A DNA stretch of 64,000 bases. It comes from Sulfurisoma sediminicola (GTDB lineage Bacteria; Pseudomonadota; Gammaproteobacteria; Burkholderiales; Rhodocyclaceae). Position 1 is the first letter of the stretch. Each line of letters opens with the position of its first letter. Shown piece by piece: positions 9,085 to 17,561 of the stretch. Both the position numbers and the translations under genes were made by a program. The notes under the pieces were generated by a model. The model made no database searches. It was not told the origin of the DNA and saw only the letters and a list, made by a program, of their open reading frames with translations. Location of the stretch: assembly GCF_003865015.1 (NCBI RefSeq), contig NZ_BHVV01000002.1:62001-126000 (forward strand). Reading direction: 5' to 3'.

Positions 9085-9284
9085 CCCGCAGCGCTTCCAA
9101 CGACTGTCCGTGGCCGGTCTCCGGGCTTGGAAGTCTTGATTCGTCGCCTTCCCGGGAGGGTTTCCCAGTGGCATCGTGACGAATCCGCACTTCCTTACCG
9201 TTGCGGGGGCAGCACAGGTATCGCACCTGTTTCCCGTTTCACCTGGCGGCTGGCTTGCGCGAGCCGTCCGGGCACCGCGGACAG
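9085..9284 (-). ncRNA. Cobalamin (AdoCbl) riboswitch
   Basis: On the minus strand the btuB leader carries the B12-box region GCCCGGAGACCGGCC (about 9111-9125), a GCCACTGGGAAACC motif (9159-9172) and CCGCAACGGTAAGGAAG upstream. These are hallmark conserved blocks of the class-I cobalamin riboswitch in the expected order. A TATACT -10 box lies just upstream at 9291-9296. It should repress btuB-cobU-btuF when adenosylcobalamin is plentiful. The ends are approximate. Confidence 0.88.
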
Positions 9285-9406
9285 GCACGCAGTATAGCAA
9301 TGCGGCGAGCAGGCTTTCGGGGTGTCCGCATTTGATTCTCGGATTTACCTTAAGTCAGCTGCCTTACTTCTTGACTGAAAGGGAATTTTCAAAGAAACTT
9401 CGTCGG

Positions 9407-9601
9407 ATGAATGGCGACGTCACCGCTCTCGAGTCCAAGCTCGACCAGTTTCTCGCGAACTTTCAGGAGTTGCGCGAGGAGAACCGCATGTTGCGCGAGC
9501 GCGTCGCCGGGCTCGAGGGCGAGAAGGTGACGCTGACCGACAAGATCCAGACCGCGCGCGTGCGGCTGGAAGCACTGATGGAGCGCCTGCCCGAGCAATG
9601 A
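9407..9601 (+). CDS. ZapB-like small coiled-coil protein (TIGR02449-type)
   Basis: A 64-residue protein that is almost entirely coiled coil: heptads run from ALESKLDQFLANFQELREEN through RVAGLEGEKVTLTDKIQ. The size, composition and position directly before zapA match the small family usually annotated TIGR02449 or ZapB-like. It probably associates with the division machinery. The ATG at 9407 is used; a second ATG four bases later is out of frame. Confidence 0.75.
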   Translation: MNGDVTALESKLDQFLANFQELREENRMLRERVAGLEGEKVTLTDKIQTARVRLEALMERLPEQ

Positions 9602-9608
9602 CCCGGAA

Positions 9609-9914
9609 ATGAGCGGAAACACCCTCGACATCAAGCTGCTGGGCAAGGACTATCGCGTCGCCTGTCCGCCCGAGGAACGCGAGTCGTTGCAGGCTGCGGT
9701 GGACCTTCTCGACGAGCGCATGGGCGAAATGGCGACGAAGAGCAAGAGCACCGGCGAACGCCTGGCGGTGATGACGGCGCTCAATCTCGCACACGAACTG
9801 TTGTCGCAAAAAAATCCCGGCGCAGGCGTTGACAGGTACGATCTAAAGCGGAGAATCAGCGCCATGGAAGCGCGCCTGGACGAGGCTCTGGCCCTGCAGG
9901 AGAAGCTGTTCTAG
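9609..9914 (+). CDS. zapA: Cell division protein ZapA
   Basis: A 101-residue protein that bundles FtsZ filaments at the division site. The N-terminal half (DIKLLGKDYRVACPPEERES) is the ZapA globular domain and the C-terminal half (YDLKRRISAMEARLDEALAL) is a coiled coil used for dimerisation. It follows the ZapB-like gene by 7 bases and is directly followed by 6S RNA, the usual order in beta- and gammaproteobacteria. Confidence 0.9.
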   Translation: MSGNTLDIKLLGKDYRVACPPEERESLQAAVDLLDERMGEMATKSKSTGERLAVMTALNLAHELLSQKNPGAGVDRYDLKRRISAMEARLDEALALQEKLF

Positions 9915-9944
9915 CTGCGACAAAATCGCAGCCCGCGCCCGCGA

Positions 9945-10128
9945 ATCCCCTGCGGTGTTCGTCAAGGTCGTAAATTCCTTTGAACCAATGTCCATGCGAC
10001 ATGGTCGCCGCCCATCGACGCCGCTGTTGCGAGCGCTCCTCGTCGAGCGCACCTGATGCGGCAGGAACGCGACCTCCCTGAACCCAGGTTCAGGATGCCG
10101 GCCTAACGGCACAGGCGGGGGACTGTAC
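9945..10128 (+). ncRNA. ssrS: 6S RNA
   Basis: The segment after zapA has the features of 6S RNA: a 5' arm CCCTGCGGTGTTCGTC, an internal region with a GGTCGTAAATTCC stretch, and a 3' arm ending in GGCCTAACGGCACAGG that can close a long interrupted duplex with the 5' side. The zapA-ssrS order is the standard context. 6S RNA binds the sigma-70 holoenzyme and dampens transcription in stationary phase. Ends are estimated to about 10 bases. Confidence 0.8.
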
Positions 10129-10136
10129 TGTGAAGA

Positions 10137-10174
10137 AGCGCGGAATCCCGGTTAAGGGTTCCGCGCTTTCTTTT
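10137..10174 (+). terminator. Rho-independent terminator after 6S RNA
   Basis: An 11-12 bp stem (AGCGCGGAACCC-type arms around GGTTAA) followed by TTTCTTTT on the plus strand. It overlaps the last codons of the converging PA2778-like gene. Confidence 0.8.
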
Positions 10175-11183
10175 CGCCTTTTTTCGACGATTTGCGTACC
10201 TTGTTCGCGGGCAAGCGCGCCACCTCGCGCTCGATCGCGGACAAGGTCGATTGCGACGTCTCCAGCAACGGACCGCCGAGAGCGACGGCCTGCCGCGCCG
10301 GCTCCAGCGCTTCGCGCCATTGGCCGAGGTCGGCCAGCGTCTGTGCCAGGTTGTTGAAGGCGGCCGCGTCCGTTGGCTTTGCCAGCGACGCGCGGCGGAA
10401 TGCATCGGCCGCCGCCGCGAGCCGGCCACTGGCGTGCAGGGAATTGCCCAGGCCCATCAGGGCGAGGTAGCTTTCGGGCCAGCGCGCCAGCATCGCTTCG
10501 TAGGCCTGGCGGGCCTCCGCAGCGTAACCGAGGCGCTCGACGGCGACGACGGCGGTGCCGTAGCCGGCTTCGTTCGCGGTGGCCGGCAGGCGCGGCGGCG
10601 GCATCGCCAGCATCGCCCAGTACTTGCTGTCGCGCCAGAAGAAGTCGAAGGGGGCGAACGGCACGCGCTTCCTGCGCTGGTCGCCGGAACGCAGCAGGAC
10701 CTCGCCCTTGTCGAGGTCGTAGCCGATAACCACCGCGTAGTGCCAGAAGGGCATCGGCCGCAGGCCGACGTTCAGCAGCACGATCACCGGATTGCCCGCG
10801 GCCACCTCGCGCAGCACGTCGACGAGGCTGGGGGCGAGCTGCCAGGCGATGTGGCCATTGCGTCGTGCGGCGGCGAGCATCTCGACCTGCAGGCTGCCCT
10901 CGCGCCCCGGCAGATAGACCTGCTCGGCCAGGGCCTCCGGGGTGATTGCGGTGCCGCTCGCGACCAGCACCGTCGCCAGCGCGGCCGGTCCGCAGTGGTG
11001 TTCCTGCTGCGGGAAGAAGGGCACGTCGGCGAGCTCGACACGCCGCGGCAACTGGTCGCGGTCGCGCGCGGCGCGCACGGCGTCGACCTGGGGCAGCCCG
11101 GCGCAGCCGGACAGCAGCGCGGCCGCCAAAAGCAGAAGGCCCGCGATGCGGGCCCCCTGTGGGCAAAACCTGCCGGCGCTCAA
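10152..11183 (-). CDS. PA2778-family cysteine peptidase lipoprotein with TPR repeats
   Basis: A 343-residue exported protein. With the TTG at 11183, which overlaps the stop of the upstream gene, the N terminus is a lipoprotein signal with lipobox LLSGC. A C39-like papain domain follows: FFPQQEHHCGPAALATVL holds the catalytic cysteine and PMPFWHYAVVIGYD the histidine. The last 130 residues are TPR-like (ALMGLGNSLHASGRLAAAAD, AAFNNLAQTLADLGQWREAL). The tail is lysine-rich. It pairs with the PA2779-like gene as in Pseudomonas; the role is unknown. An ATG at 11243 is possible but would spoil the signal peptide. Confidence 0.75.
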   Translation of the reverse strand: MSAGRFCPQGARIAGLLLLAAALLSGCAGLPQVDAVRAARDRDQLPRRVELADVPFFPQQEHHCGPAALATVLVASGTAITPEALAEQVYLPGREGSLQVEMLAAARRNGHIAWQLAPSLVDVLREVAAGNPVIVLLNVGLRPMPFWHYAVVIGYDLDKGEVLLRSGDQRRKRVPFAPFDFFWRDSKYWAMLAMPPPRLPATANEAGYGTAVVAVERLGYAAEARQAYEAMLARWPESYLALMGLGNSLHASGRLAAAADAFRRASLAKPTDAAAFNNLAQTLADLGQWREALEPARQAVALGGPLLETSQSTLSAIEREVARLPANKVRKSSKKGEKKARNP

Positions 11184-11536
11184 CGGTAGTAGAAGTACCA
11201 CAGAGCCCAGACGATGACGATCACCGCGGCGGCCACGGCCCACGGGCTGGCGGCACCGGCGGGCTGCGCCTGGATTTGGCCGGCGAGACGGCCGACTTCC
11301 TCGTCGGTCATCGCGGCGACGCGATCCCTGGCGCTGTCGGACGAGATGCCGAGTGCCTGCAATTCCGACTGCACGTCGGCACGGGCCAGATAAGTGGTCA
11401 CCACCCCGCGCGCATCCTGCTGCTGCGCGGCGGCGATCTGGTCGGTCGGAATCATCCCTGCATGACTGGAGAACGGCAACGCCAGCATGCAGAGAACCAG
11501 CAGGCGGCTGACAAATTTCATGAATTGGCGTGACAT
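11180..11536 (-). CDS. PA2779-family exported protein
   Basis: A 118-residue protein with a signal peptide (MKFVSRLLVLCMLALPFSSHAG) and a C-terminal membrane segment (WAVAAAVIVIVWALWYFYY). The middle carries DVQSELQALGISSDSARDRVAAMTDEEV, the recognisable core of this family. The ATG at 11536 has GGGAGC at a fair distance. It overlaps the peptidase gene downstream, so both are probably made together at the cell envelope. Function is not established. Confidence 0.8.
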   Translation of the reverse strand: MSRQFMKFVSRLLVLCMLALPFSSHAGMIPTDQIAAAQQQDARGVVTTYLARADVQSELQALGISSDSARDRVAAMTDEEVGRLAGQIQAQPAGAASPWAVAAAVIVIVWALWYFYYR

Positions 11537-11687
11537 GGCATGCTCCCTTTCTTGTTCGGAATGCTTACGGGACCAACAACCCTGCGGGTGCGACTCGCGA
11601 CCCACCGATCCCACTCTAGTGCCGGGCGCGCTCCCGGTCAAGCGCTGTAACATTGCCGCCTTACGAGTTGCAGAACAGAGAAATCCT

Positions 11688-12149
11688 ATGCGTTACTGGC
11701 TGATGAAGAGCGAACCCGAGGTCGTGGGCGTCGACCACGTACTGGCCATGCCCGGGCAGACCGTAGATTGGTGGGGCGTGCGCAACTACCAGGCGCGCAA
11801 TTTCATGCGCGACCAGATGTCCGTCGGCGACAAGGTCTTCTTCTACCACTCGAACTGCAAGGAGCCGGGCATCGCCGGGCTGGCCGAGGTGGCGAAGAAG
11901 GCCTACCCGGATCGCACCCAGTTCGACCCCGGGAGTCACTATTACGACCCGAAGTCCTCGCCGGAAAACCCGCGCTGGGTGAACGTCGACGTGCGGGTGA
12001 CGAAAAAGACGCGTCTGGTGAGCCTCGCCGAACTGCGCACCCACCCCGAACTCGCCCACATGCGTATCTTGCAGCGCGGCAACCGGTTGTCGATCACGCC
12101 GGTCGATCCGGCGGAGTGGGAGTTCATCGTCAAGCGGTTGATGAAATGA
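11688..12149 (+). CDS. EVE domain-containing protein
   Basis: A 153-residue single-domain protein. MRYWLMKSEPEVVGVDHV and VDWWGVRNYQARNFMRDQM are the start of the EVE (PUA-like) fold, and VGDKVFFYHSNCKEPGIAGLAEV follows as in the family. EVE domains bind modified bases in nucleic acids; the physiological target here is unknown. It overlaps the next gene by 4 bases (AATGA). Confidence 0.9.
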   Translation: MRYWLMKSEPEVVGVDHVLAMPGQTVDWWGVRNYQARNFMRDQMSVGDKVFFYHSNCKEPGIAGLAEVAKKAYPDRTQFDPGSHYYDPKSSPENPRWVNVDVRVTKKTRLVSLAELRTHPELAHMRILQRGNRLSITPVDPAEWEFIVKRLMK

Positions 12150-12949
12150 CGACCTGGCTGCTGGTCTATCTCGGTCTGGGCATATTCGCCGGATTCGTCG
12201 CCGGGCTGTTCGGCGTCGGCGGCGGGCTGACCATCGTGCCGCTGCTGTTCATGCTGTTCACCGCGCAGAACTTCCCGCTCGAGCACACCATGCACCTGGC
12301 GCTGGGCACCTCGATGGCGACCATCGTGTTCACCTCGATCTCCAGCATGCGCGCCCACCACAGCCACGGCGCGGTGCGCTGGGACATCGTCAAGGTCTTC
12401 GCGCCGGGCCTGATCATCGGCACGCTGGGCGGCTCCTTCATCGCCACCTGGGTGCCGACGCGGCCGCTGGCGATGGTGTTCACCGCCATCGTCTATTACG
12501 CCTCGATCCAGATGATGCTCGACTTCAAGCCCAAGCCGCACCGTCAGCTTCCGGGCGGCTTCGGCATGCTCGTCGCCGGCGGCAGCATCGGCGTGGTGTC
12601 GAGCCTGGTCGCAGCCGGCGGCGGCTTCCTCTCCATCCCCTTCATGGTGTTCTGTAACGTGGTGATCCACCAGGCCGTCGGCACTTCGGCTGCGCTCGGC
12701 TTCCCGATCGCCGTGGCCGGCACCGTCGGCTACATCCTCAGCGGCATGAAGGCGACGGGCCTGCCCGAATATTCGCTCGGCTATGTCTATCTGCCGGCCT
12801 TCTTCGGCGTGGTGGCCATGAGCATGCTGATCGCGCCGCTGGGCGCGAAGACCGCGCACAGCCTGCCGGTGAAGCAGCTCAAGCGCGCCTTCGGCGGCTT
12901 CCTCGCGCTGCTCGCCACCAAGATGCTGCACGGCCTGCTATTTGCCTGA
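12146..12949 (+). CDS. Sulfite exporter TauE/SafE family membrane protein
   Basis: A 267-residue protein with about eight membrane segments arranged as two halves, each with a glycine-rich motif (FAGLFGVGGGLTIVPLL and SLVAAGGGFLSIPFMVF), the signature of TauE/SafE carriers. These export sulfite or organosulfonates or carry carboxylates. It meets matB tail to tail with a 12-base overlap. Substrate cannot be told from sequence. Confidence 0.88.
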   Translation: MTTWLLVYLGLGIFAGFVAGLFGVGGGLTIVPLLFMLFTAQNFPLEHTMHLALGTSMATIVFTSISSMRAHHSHGAVRWDIVKVFAPGLIIGTLGGSFIATWVPTRPLAMVFTAIVYYASIQMMLDFKPKPHRQLPGGFGMLVAGGSIGVVSSLVAAGGGFLSIPFMVFCNVVIHQAVGTSAALGFPIAVAGTVGYILSGMKATGLPEYSLGYVYLPAFFGVVAMSMLIAPLGAKTAHSLPVKQLKRAFGGFLALLATKMLHGLLFA

Positions 12950-14500
12950 GTACTCGTCGCGCAGCAGGTTCTTCTGCACCTTGCCCATGGCGTTGCGCGG
13001 CAGGTCGTCGACGAGGAATACGCGCTTGGGCACCTTGAAGTTGGCGAATTCGGCCTTCACCGCCGCAATGATGCCGGCCTCGCTCAGCGCTTCGCCGGCC
13101 GCGTTCTTCTGTCGCACGACGACTGCGGTCACGGCCTCGCCGAAGTCCGGGTGGGGCAGGCCGATCACGGCCGATTCGGCCACGCCGGGCAGGGCATCGA
13201 TCAGCTCTTCGATTTCCTTGGGGTAGACGTTGAGGCCGCCGGTGATGATCAGGTCCTTCGAGCGGCCGCTGATCACGATGTAGCCGTCCTTGTCCCAGGA
13301 ACCCATGTCGCCGGTCCTGAAGAAGCCGTCGGCGGTGAATTCCTCCTGCGTCTTTTCCGGCATCCGCCAGTAGCCGACGAAGACGTTGGCGCCGCGGACC
13401 TGGATGCCGCCGATTTCGCCGGGCTTCACCGCCGTGTCCCCCAAGGGGACTTCCTGCGGGGCGTCACCGGCGCCGTCCGAGTGGATACCGCTTTGCATAA
13501 CAATTCGGACCTCGGTGCCCGGCAGCGGGAAGCCGACCGTGCCGCCACGGCGCTCGCCGTCATAGGGGTTGGAAGTGAACATGCCGCCCTCGGTCATGCC
13601 GTAGCGCTCCAGTATCGTATGGCCGGTGCGCGTGCGGAATTCGTCGAAGGTTTCCCTGAGCAGCGGCGCCGAGCCGGAGACGAAGAGGCGGACGCTGCGA
13701 CAGGTCTCGCGCGTGAAGCCCGGTTCGAGCAGCAGCCGCACGTAGTAGGTGGGCACGCCCATCATGACCGTCGCCTGCGGCAGCAAGGACATCGCTTGTT
13801 TTGCGTCGAACTTCGGCTCCCAGAACATGGCCGAGCCGTTGAGCAGACTGGTGTGACAGGCGACGAACAGGCCATGGACGTGGAAGATCGGCAGCATGTG
13901 CAGCAGCACGTCGCCCTTGCGGAAATGCCAGTAGGCGTGCAGCGTCTTCGCGTTGGCGCCAAGATTGCCGTGGGTCAGCATCGCGCCCTTGGAACGGCCG
14001 GTGGTGCCCGAGGTGTAGAGGATGGCGGCGAGGTCGGAGTCCTGGCGCGCGACCGTCCTAAAGGCATCGGCATGCGGCGCGGCGGCGTCGACGAGCGAGC
14101 CGTGGCCGGCATCGTCGAGCTCGAGCACGTGCGCCACGCCGGCCTTTGCCGCCACTTCGTCGGCGAGCGTGCGCATCTGCGGCCGGCAGACGAACAGGCC
14201 GGGTTGGGCATCGCCGAGGAAATACTCCAGCTCATGGCGCTGGTAGGCCGGGTTGAGCGGCAGGAACACCATCCCGGCACGTAAGCAAGCGAGATAGAGC
14301 ACCAGCGCCTCGGCGCTCTTCTCGACCTGCGCCGCGACGCGGTCGCCCGGCCTGAGGCCGAGCGATGCGATCAGGTTGGCGATGCGACCCGAGGCGCGTT
14401 CGATGTCGCCGTAGGTCCACACGCGGCCGTCCGGCAGGATCATGCACGGCGCCCGCGGGTCCTTCGGGAAGTGCCGGGTGAGGAGGGCGTAGAGATTCAT
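12938..14500 (-). CDS. matB: Malonyl-CoA synthetase (MatB)
   Basis: A 520-residue acyl-adenylate enzyme forming malonyl-CoA from malonate, ATP and CoA. The P-loop-like motif ILYTSGTTGRSKGAMLTH, MLPIFHVHGLF, the A5 motif ERYGMTEGG, FFRTGDMG and the C-terminal GGLNVYPKEIEELI and NAMGKVQKNLL (catalytic Lys) are all present. It overlaps the TRAP large permease gene by 4 bases, and malonyl-CoA decarboxylase is in the same unit. Residues about 341-355 ([15 protein letters not shown]) are encoded by the dispersed palindromic repeat, inserted where I would expect a short loop before PGEIG. Confidence 0.9.
   Translation of the reverse strand: MNLYALLTRHFPKDPRAPCMILPDGRVWTYGDIERASGRIANLIASLGLRPGDRVAAQVEKSAEALVLYLACLRAGMVFLPLNPAYQRHELEYFLGDAQPGLFVCRPQMRTLADEVAAKAGVAHVLELDDAGHGSLVDAAAPHADAFRTVARQDSDLAAILYTSGTTGRSKGAMLTHGNLGANAKTLHAYWHFRKGDVLLHMLPIFHVHGLFVACHTSLLNGSAMFWEPKFDAKQAMSLLPQATVMMGVPTYYVRLLLEPGFTRETCRSVRLFVSGSAPLLRETFDEFRTRTGHTILERYGMTEGGMFTSNPYDGERRGGTVGFPLPGTEVRIVMQSGIHSDGAGDAPQEVPLGDTAVKPGEIGGIQVRGANVFVGYWRMPEKTQEEFTADGFFRTGDMGSWDKDGYIVISGRSKDLIITGGLNVYPKEIEELIDALPGVAESAVIGLPHPDFGEAVTAVVVRQKNAAGEALSEAGIIAAVKAEFANFKVPKRVFLVDDLPRNAMGKVQKNLLRDEYSGK
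13436..13480 (-). repeat. Dispersed palindromic repeat, copy 2 (inside matB)
   Basis: The minus strand reads TCGGACGGCGCCGGTGAC, then GCCCCGCAGGAAG, then TCCCCTTGGGGGAC, matching copies at 2462-2510 and 54915-54960. It is translated in the matB frame from the same strand as the repeat, whereas in cobS the opposite strand of the repeat is translated. Confidence 0.75.
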
Positions 14501-15834
14501 TTGACGTTCTGCGGCAGCCACATGGCGATTTCGGGGAAGACGGCGAGCAGGAAGATCGCGAACACCATCAGGCCGATGAAGGGCATGGTGCCCCAGATGA
14601 TGTCGCGCAGCTTGATGTCGGGCGCGATGGAGTTGATGACGAAGAGGTTCAAGCCGACCGGCGGGTGGATCAGCCCCATTTCCATCAGGATGGTCATGAT
14701 CACGCCGAACCAGACGAGGTCGATGCCGTGGGCCTTGAGCGCCGGCAGGATGATGGGCGTCACCATGAGGATGATGGCCACCGGCGGCAGGAAGAAGCCG
14801 AGCACCACCAGCAGGATGTTGGCGGCGACGAAGAAGCCCCACTTGCCCAGCGGCAGGGCCACCAGCCACTGCGCCACTTCCTGCGTGATGTGCAGGTAGC
14901 TCATGACGTAGGTGTAGAGGAAGCTGGTGGCGATGATCATCATCACCATGGTCGATTCGCGCACCGTGCCGCCGAGGATGGCCTTGAGGTCCGGCCAGCG
15001 CCAGCACTTGTAGATGACGATCACCATCAGCAGCGAGAAGAAGGCACCGATACCGGCGACTTCGGAAGGCGTGGCCCAGCCGCCGTAGAGCGCGACCATG
15101 ATGATGACGATGACGCCGATGAAAGGGGCGAGGCGCGGCAGGGTCTCGAACTTCTCGCGCCAGGTGAAGCCTTCCTCGCGCAGGATCTCGCGCGTCGCGC
15201 CCGACTCGTCGCCGGCCAGAACGCGTGCCTTCTCCTGGCGGAAGCGGATCACCACCCAGACGGCGAAGAGCGCGGTGAGCAGCAGGCCCGGGCCGACGCC
15301 GGCCATGAACAGCTTGCCGATCGACTGCTCGGTGACCACGCCGTAGAGGATCAGCGTCAGCGACGGCGGGATCAGGATGCCCAGCGTGCCGCCGGCGGCG
15401 ATGATGCCGGCGGCCAACGCCGGCGAGTAGCCGCGCTTCCGCATCTCCGGGATGCCCGAGGAGCCGATGGCGGAGCAGGTGGCCGGACTGGAGCCGCACA
15501 TCGCGGCGAACACCGAGCAGGCCATGACGTTGGCCACGCCGAGACCGCCGGGGATGCGGCCCATCCAGCGGTTGAGCGAGGCATAGAGGTCGCCGCCGGC
15601 GCGCGACTTGCCGATCGCTGCGCCCATCAGCACGAACAGCGGAATGGTCAGCAGCACGAAGTTGTCGAGCTCGGAGTAGAGCGTTTCGGCGACGAGGCCG
15701 ACGGTTTCGGCCGGCATGTAGATGAGCATGAACGTCAGCGCCACGCCGCCGACGGCGAAAGCGATGGGCATGCCCGAGAACAGGGCGATGAAGGTGACGA
15801 CGCCGAAGAGCACGCCGATTTGTAGGGTGCTCAT
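14497..15834 (-). CDS. dctM: TRAP transporter large permease (DctM-like, probably malonate)
   Basis: A 445-residue membrane protein with about 12 segments, of the DctM family that carries the substrate in TRAP transporters. Family stretches are MPIAFAVGGVALTF, AAMCGSSPATCSAIGSSGIP, AAGGTLGILIPPSLTLILYG and LIHPPVGLNLFVI. The ATG at 15834 matches the usual N terminus (MSTLQIGVLFG). Its location between matB and matA, with dctQ and dctP, suggests malonate or another small dicarboxylate as substrate. Confidence 0.9.
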   Translation of the reverse strand: MSTLQIGVLFGVVTFIALFSGMPIAFAVGGVALTFMLIYMPAETVGLVAETLYSELDNFVLLTIPLFVLMGAAIGKSRAGGDLYASLNRWMGRIPGGLGVANVMACSVFAAMCGSSPATCSAIGSSGIPEMRKRGYSPALAAGIIAAGGTLGILIPPSLTLILYGVVTEQSIGKLFMAGVGPGLLLTALFAVWVVIRFRQEKARVLAGDESGATREILREEGFTWREKFETLPRLAPFIGVIVIIMVALYGGWATPSEVAGIGAFFSLLMVIVIYKCWRWPDLKAILGGTVRESTMVMMIIATSFLYTYVMSYLHITQEVAQWLVALPLGKWGFFVAANILLVVLGFFLPPVAIILMVTPIILPALKAHGIDLVWFGVIMTILMEMGLIHPPVGLNLFVINSIAPDIKLRDIIWGTMPFIGLMVFAIFLLAVFPEIAMWLPQNVK

Positions 15835-16000
15835 GCGATGGCTCCAAAGCAGTCCGGGCGCAGGGCAGCCCCAAGCCCGGACGGCACGCGCCGAAGGCGC
15901 AACCGGCTGGGACGTTCCCACGAAGCCGCCCGTGACAGTCGAGCGCAGCGAGCTTGCGGGCTCCCCCTCCGCGAGGAGGGGGCTGGAGGGTAGGGGGCGT
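15835..16000. repeat. GC-rich repeat-like spacer between dctQ and dctM
   Basis: A 166-base spacer interrupts an otherwise tightly packed operon. It holds a strong hairpin around CCCCCTCCGCGAGGAGGGGG (15964-15983) flanked by CGAGCGCAGCGAGCTTGCGG. Composition resembles the GC-rich spacer at 62385-62490. No coding frame with family resemblance was seen. It could attenuate dctM-matB expression. Confidence 0.45.
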
Positions 16001-16513
16001 TCATTCCTCGTCCTCCCGGTGCTGGTGCAGGTGCTGGTCGCCGATCTGGGCGATCATCTGCAGCGACAGCAGCGTCATGCCCAGCGCCATGAAGAAGTAG
16101 GCCGGCCACAGCTTCGGCCCCCAGGCGGTGTTGCTCATCTTGCCGTCGGCCCAGGCCTCGTGGAAGAAGGCCCAGGACTTCCAGGCGATGAAGGTGCAGA
16201 ACGCCAGCGACAGGATGTCGCCGACCAGGTAGCGCCAGCGGTTGGCGCGTTCCGACATCAGGCTGTCGAGCACCTCGATGCCGACGTGGCCGCGCGAGAT
16301 CTGGGTGAAGGCCGCGCTCATGAAGGTGGCGACGATCAGCAGCATGATCGACAGCTCGATCTCCCAGTCGGTCGCCCAGGCCAGCCAGTAGCGCACCGCC
16401 ACCTCGAAGACGAGGATGCCGGTGCAGGCCACGATGGCGAAGCCGGACAGGTAGCCCGCCACCGTGTTGACCGCGGTGATGCCGCGGCTGAAAAGTCCCC
16501 AGATTTCGCGCAT
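16001..16513 (-). CDS. dctQ: TRAP transporter small permease (DctQ-like)
   Basis: A 170-residue protein with four membrane segments. EVAVRYWLAWATDWEIELS (the conserved RY..W..E motif of DctQ) and FTQISRGHVGIEVL are characteristic. It forms the membrane unit with DctM. It lies 15 bases after the binding-protein gene. The C terminus is rich in His, Gln and acidic residues. Confidence 0.88.
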   Translation of the reverse strand: MREIWGLFSRGITAVNTVAGYLSGFAIVACTGILVFEVAVRYWLAWATDWEIELSIMLLIVATFMSAAFTQISRGHVGIEVLDSLMSERANRWRYLVGDILSLAFCTFIAWKSWAFFHEAWADGKMSNTAWGPKLWPAYFFMALGMTLLSLQMIAQIGDQHLHQHREDEE

Positions 16514-16528
16514 TGGAATACTTGACCC

Positions 16529-17545
16529 TTATTTGACTGAAGTGGCCATATCCATCAGGGCCTTGCCGTTCTTGACCTTCTCCTCGAAGTCCTTCCAGGC
16601 GGAGTTCTTCGCCACCTCGCGCCATTTCTCGAAGGCGGCCTTGTCCATGTCGACCACCTTGTCGCCGGCCTTGGTGTAGACCTCGGTGATGCGCTGGTCG
16701 TCGGCCTTGGCCGCATCCATGCCGAACTTCTCGAGCGAGGCGCCGACTTCCATAACGATCTTCTGCTGCTCGGGCGTGAGCGAGTCGAAGGTCTTCTTCG
16801 ACATCAAGAGCGGTTCGAACATGAACCAGAAGGAATGGTTGCGGCCGGTGGTGAGGAAGTTCGAGGTCTCGTGCAGGCGGAAGCTGATCAGCGAAGTGGA
16901 CGAGGTCAGCGCGGCGTCGAGCACGCCCGACTGCATGGCGCTGTAGATCTCGTTCGACGGCACGTTGGTGACGGCGCCGCCGGCGGCCTTGATCATCAGG
17001 TCCATCTCGCGCGAACCGCCGCGCACCTTCATGCCCTTGACGTCGTCGGGATTGACGACGTTCCTGCTCTTGGCCGCGATGCCGCCGGCCTGCCAGATCC
17101 AGGTCACGATCTTGACGTTCTTCTCGTCGAGGATGCGCGTGAGCTCCTTGCCGATCGGCGCGTCCTTCCAGCGCAAGCCCTGCTCGTAGCCGGTGATCAG
17201 CGCCGGCATCAGCGTTAGATTGACCTCGGGCACCTCGCCGCCGGCGTAGGCCAGCGGGTAGAGCGTCATGTCGAGGCCGCCGGTCGATACCGCCTTGAAT
17301 TGCGGGACCGACTTCATCAGCGAGGAGGCCGGGTAGATCTCGAACTTGAGCGCGCCCTTGGTGCGCTTCTCGACCTCGGCGGCGAACTTGCGGGTCAGGC
17401 GATCGCGGAAATCACCCTCGTCGATGGTGCCGCCGGGGAACTGGTGGGAGATCTTGATGACCTTGGGGGTCTGGGCCAGGGCGTGGCCGCCGGCGAGCAT
17501 CAGGGTGAGGGCGCTGCAGGCGGTGAGCAGGAACTTGCGTCGCAT
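16529..17545 (-). CDS. dctP: TRAP transporter substrate-binding protein (DctP-like)
   Basis: A 338-residue periplasmic protein with a signal peptide ending at GGHALAQ (about residue 25). VIKISHQFPGGTIDEGDFRD opens the DctP domain; KGMKVRGGSREMDLMIKAAGGAVTNVPSNEIYSAMQSGVLD (seen as two stretches around residues 168-208) contains the conserved arginine that binds the substrate carboxylate. It is followed by dctQ, preceded by matA at 16 bases. Malonate is the likely ligand from context. Confidence 0.9.
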   Translation of the reverse strand: MRRKFLLTACSALTLMLAGGHALAQTPKVIKISHQFPGGTIDEGDFRDRLTRKFAAEVEKRTKGALKFEIYPASSLMKSVPQFKAVSTGGLDMTLYPLAYAGGEVPEVNLTLMPALITGYEQGLRWKDAPIGKELTRILDEKNVKIVTWIWQAGGIAAKSRNVVNPDDVKGMKVRGGSREMDLMIKAAGGAVTNVPSNEIYSAMQSGVLDAALTSSTSLISFRLHETSNFLTTGRNHSFWFMFEPLLMSKKTFDSLTPEQQKIVMEVGASLEKFGMDAAKADDQRITEVYTKAGDKVVDMDKAAFEKWREVAKNSAWKDFEEKVKNGKALMDMATSVK

Positions 17546-17561
17546 GGGTGTCTCCTTGTGG

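Noticed and set aside
9176-9406. N-terminal extension of the ZapB-like gene into the upstream region
   Set aside because: It would lie over the cobalamin riboswitch and its promoter; the extension lacks coiled-coil character.
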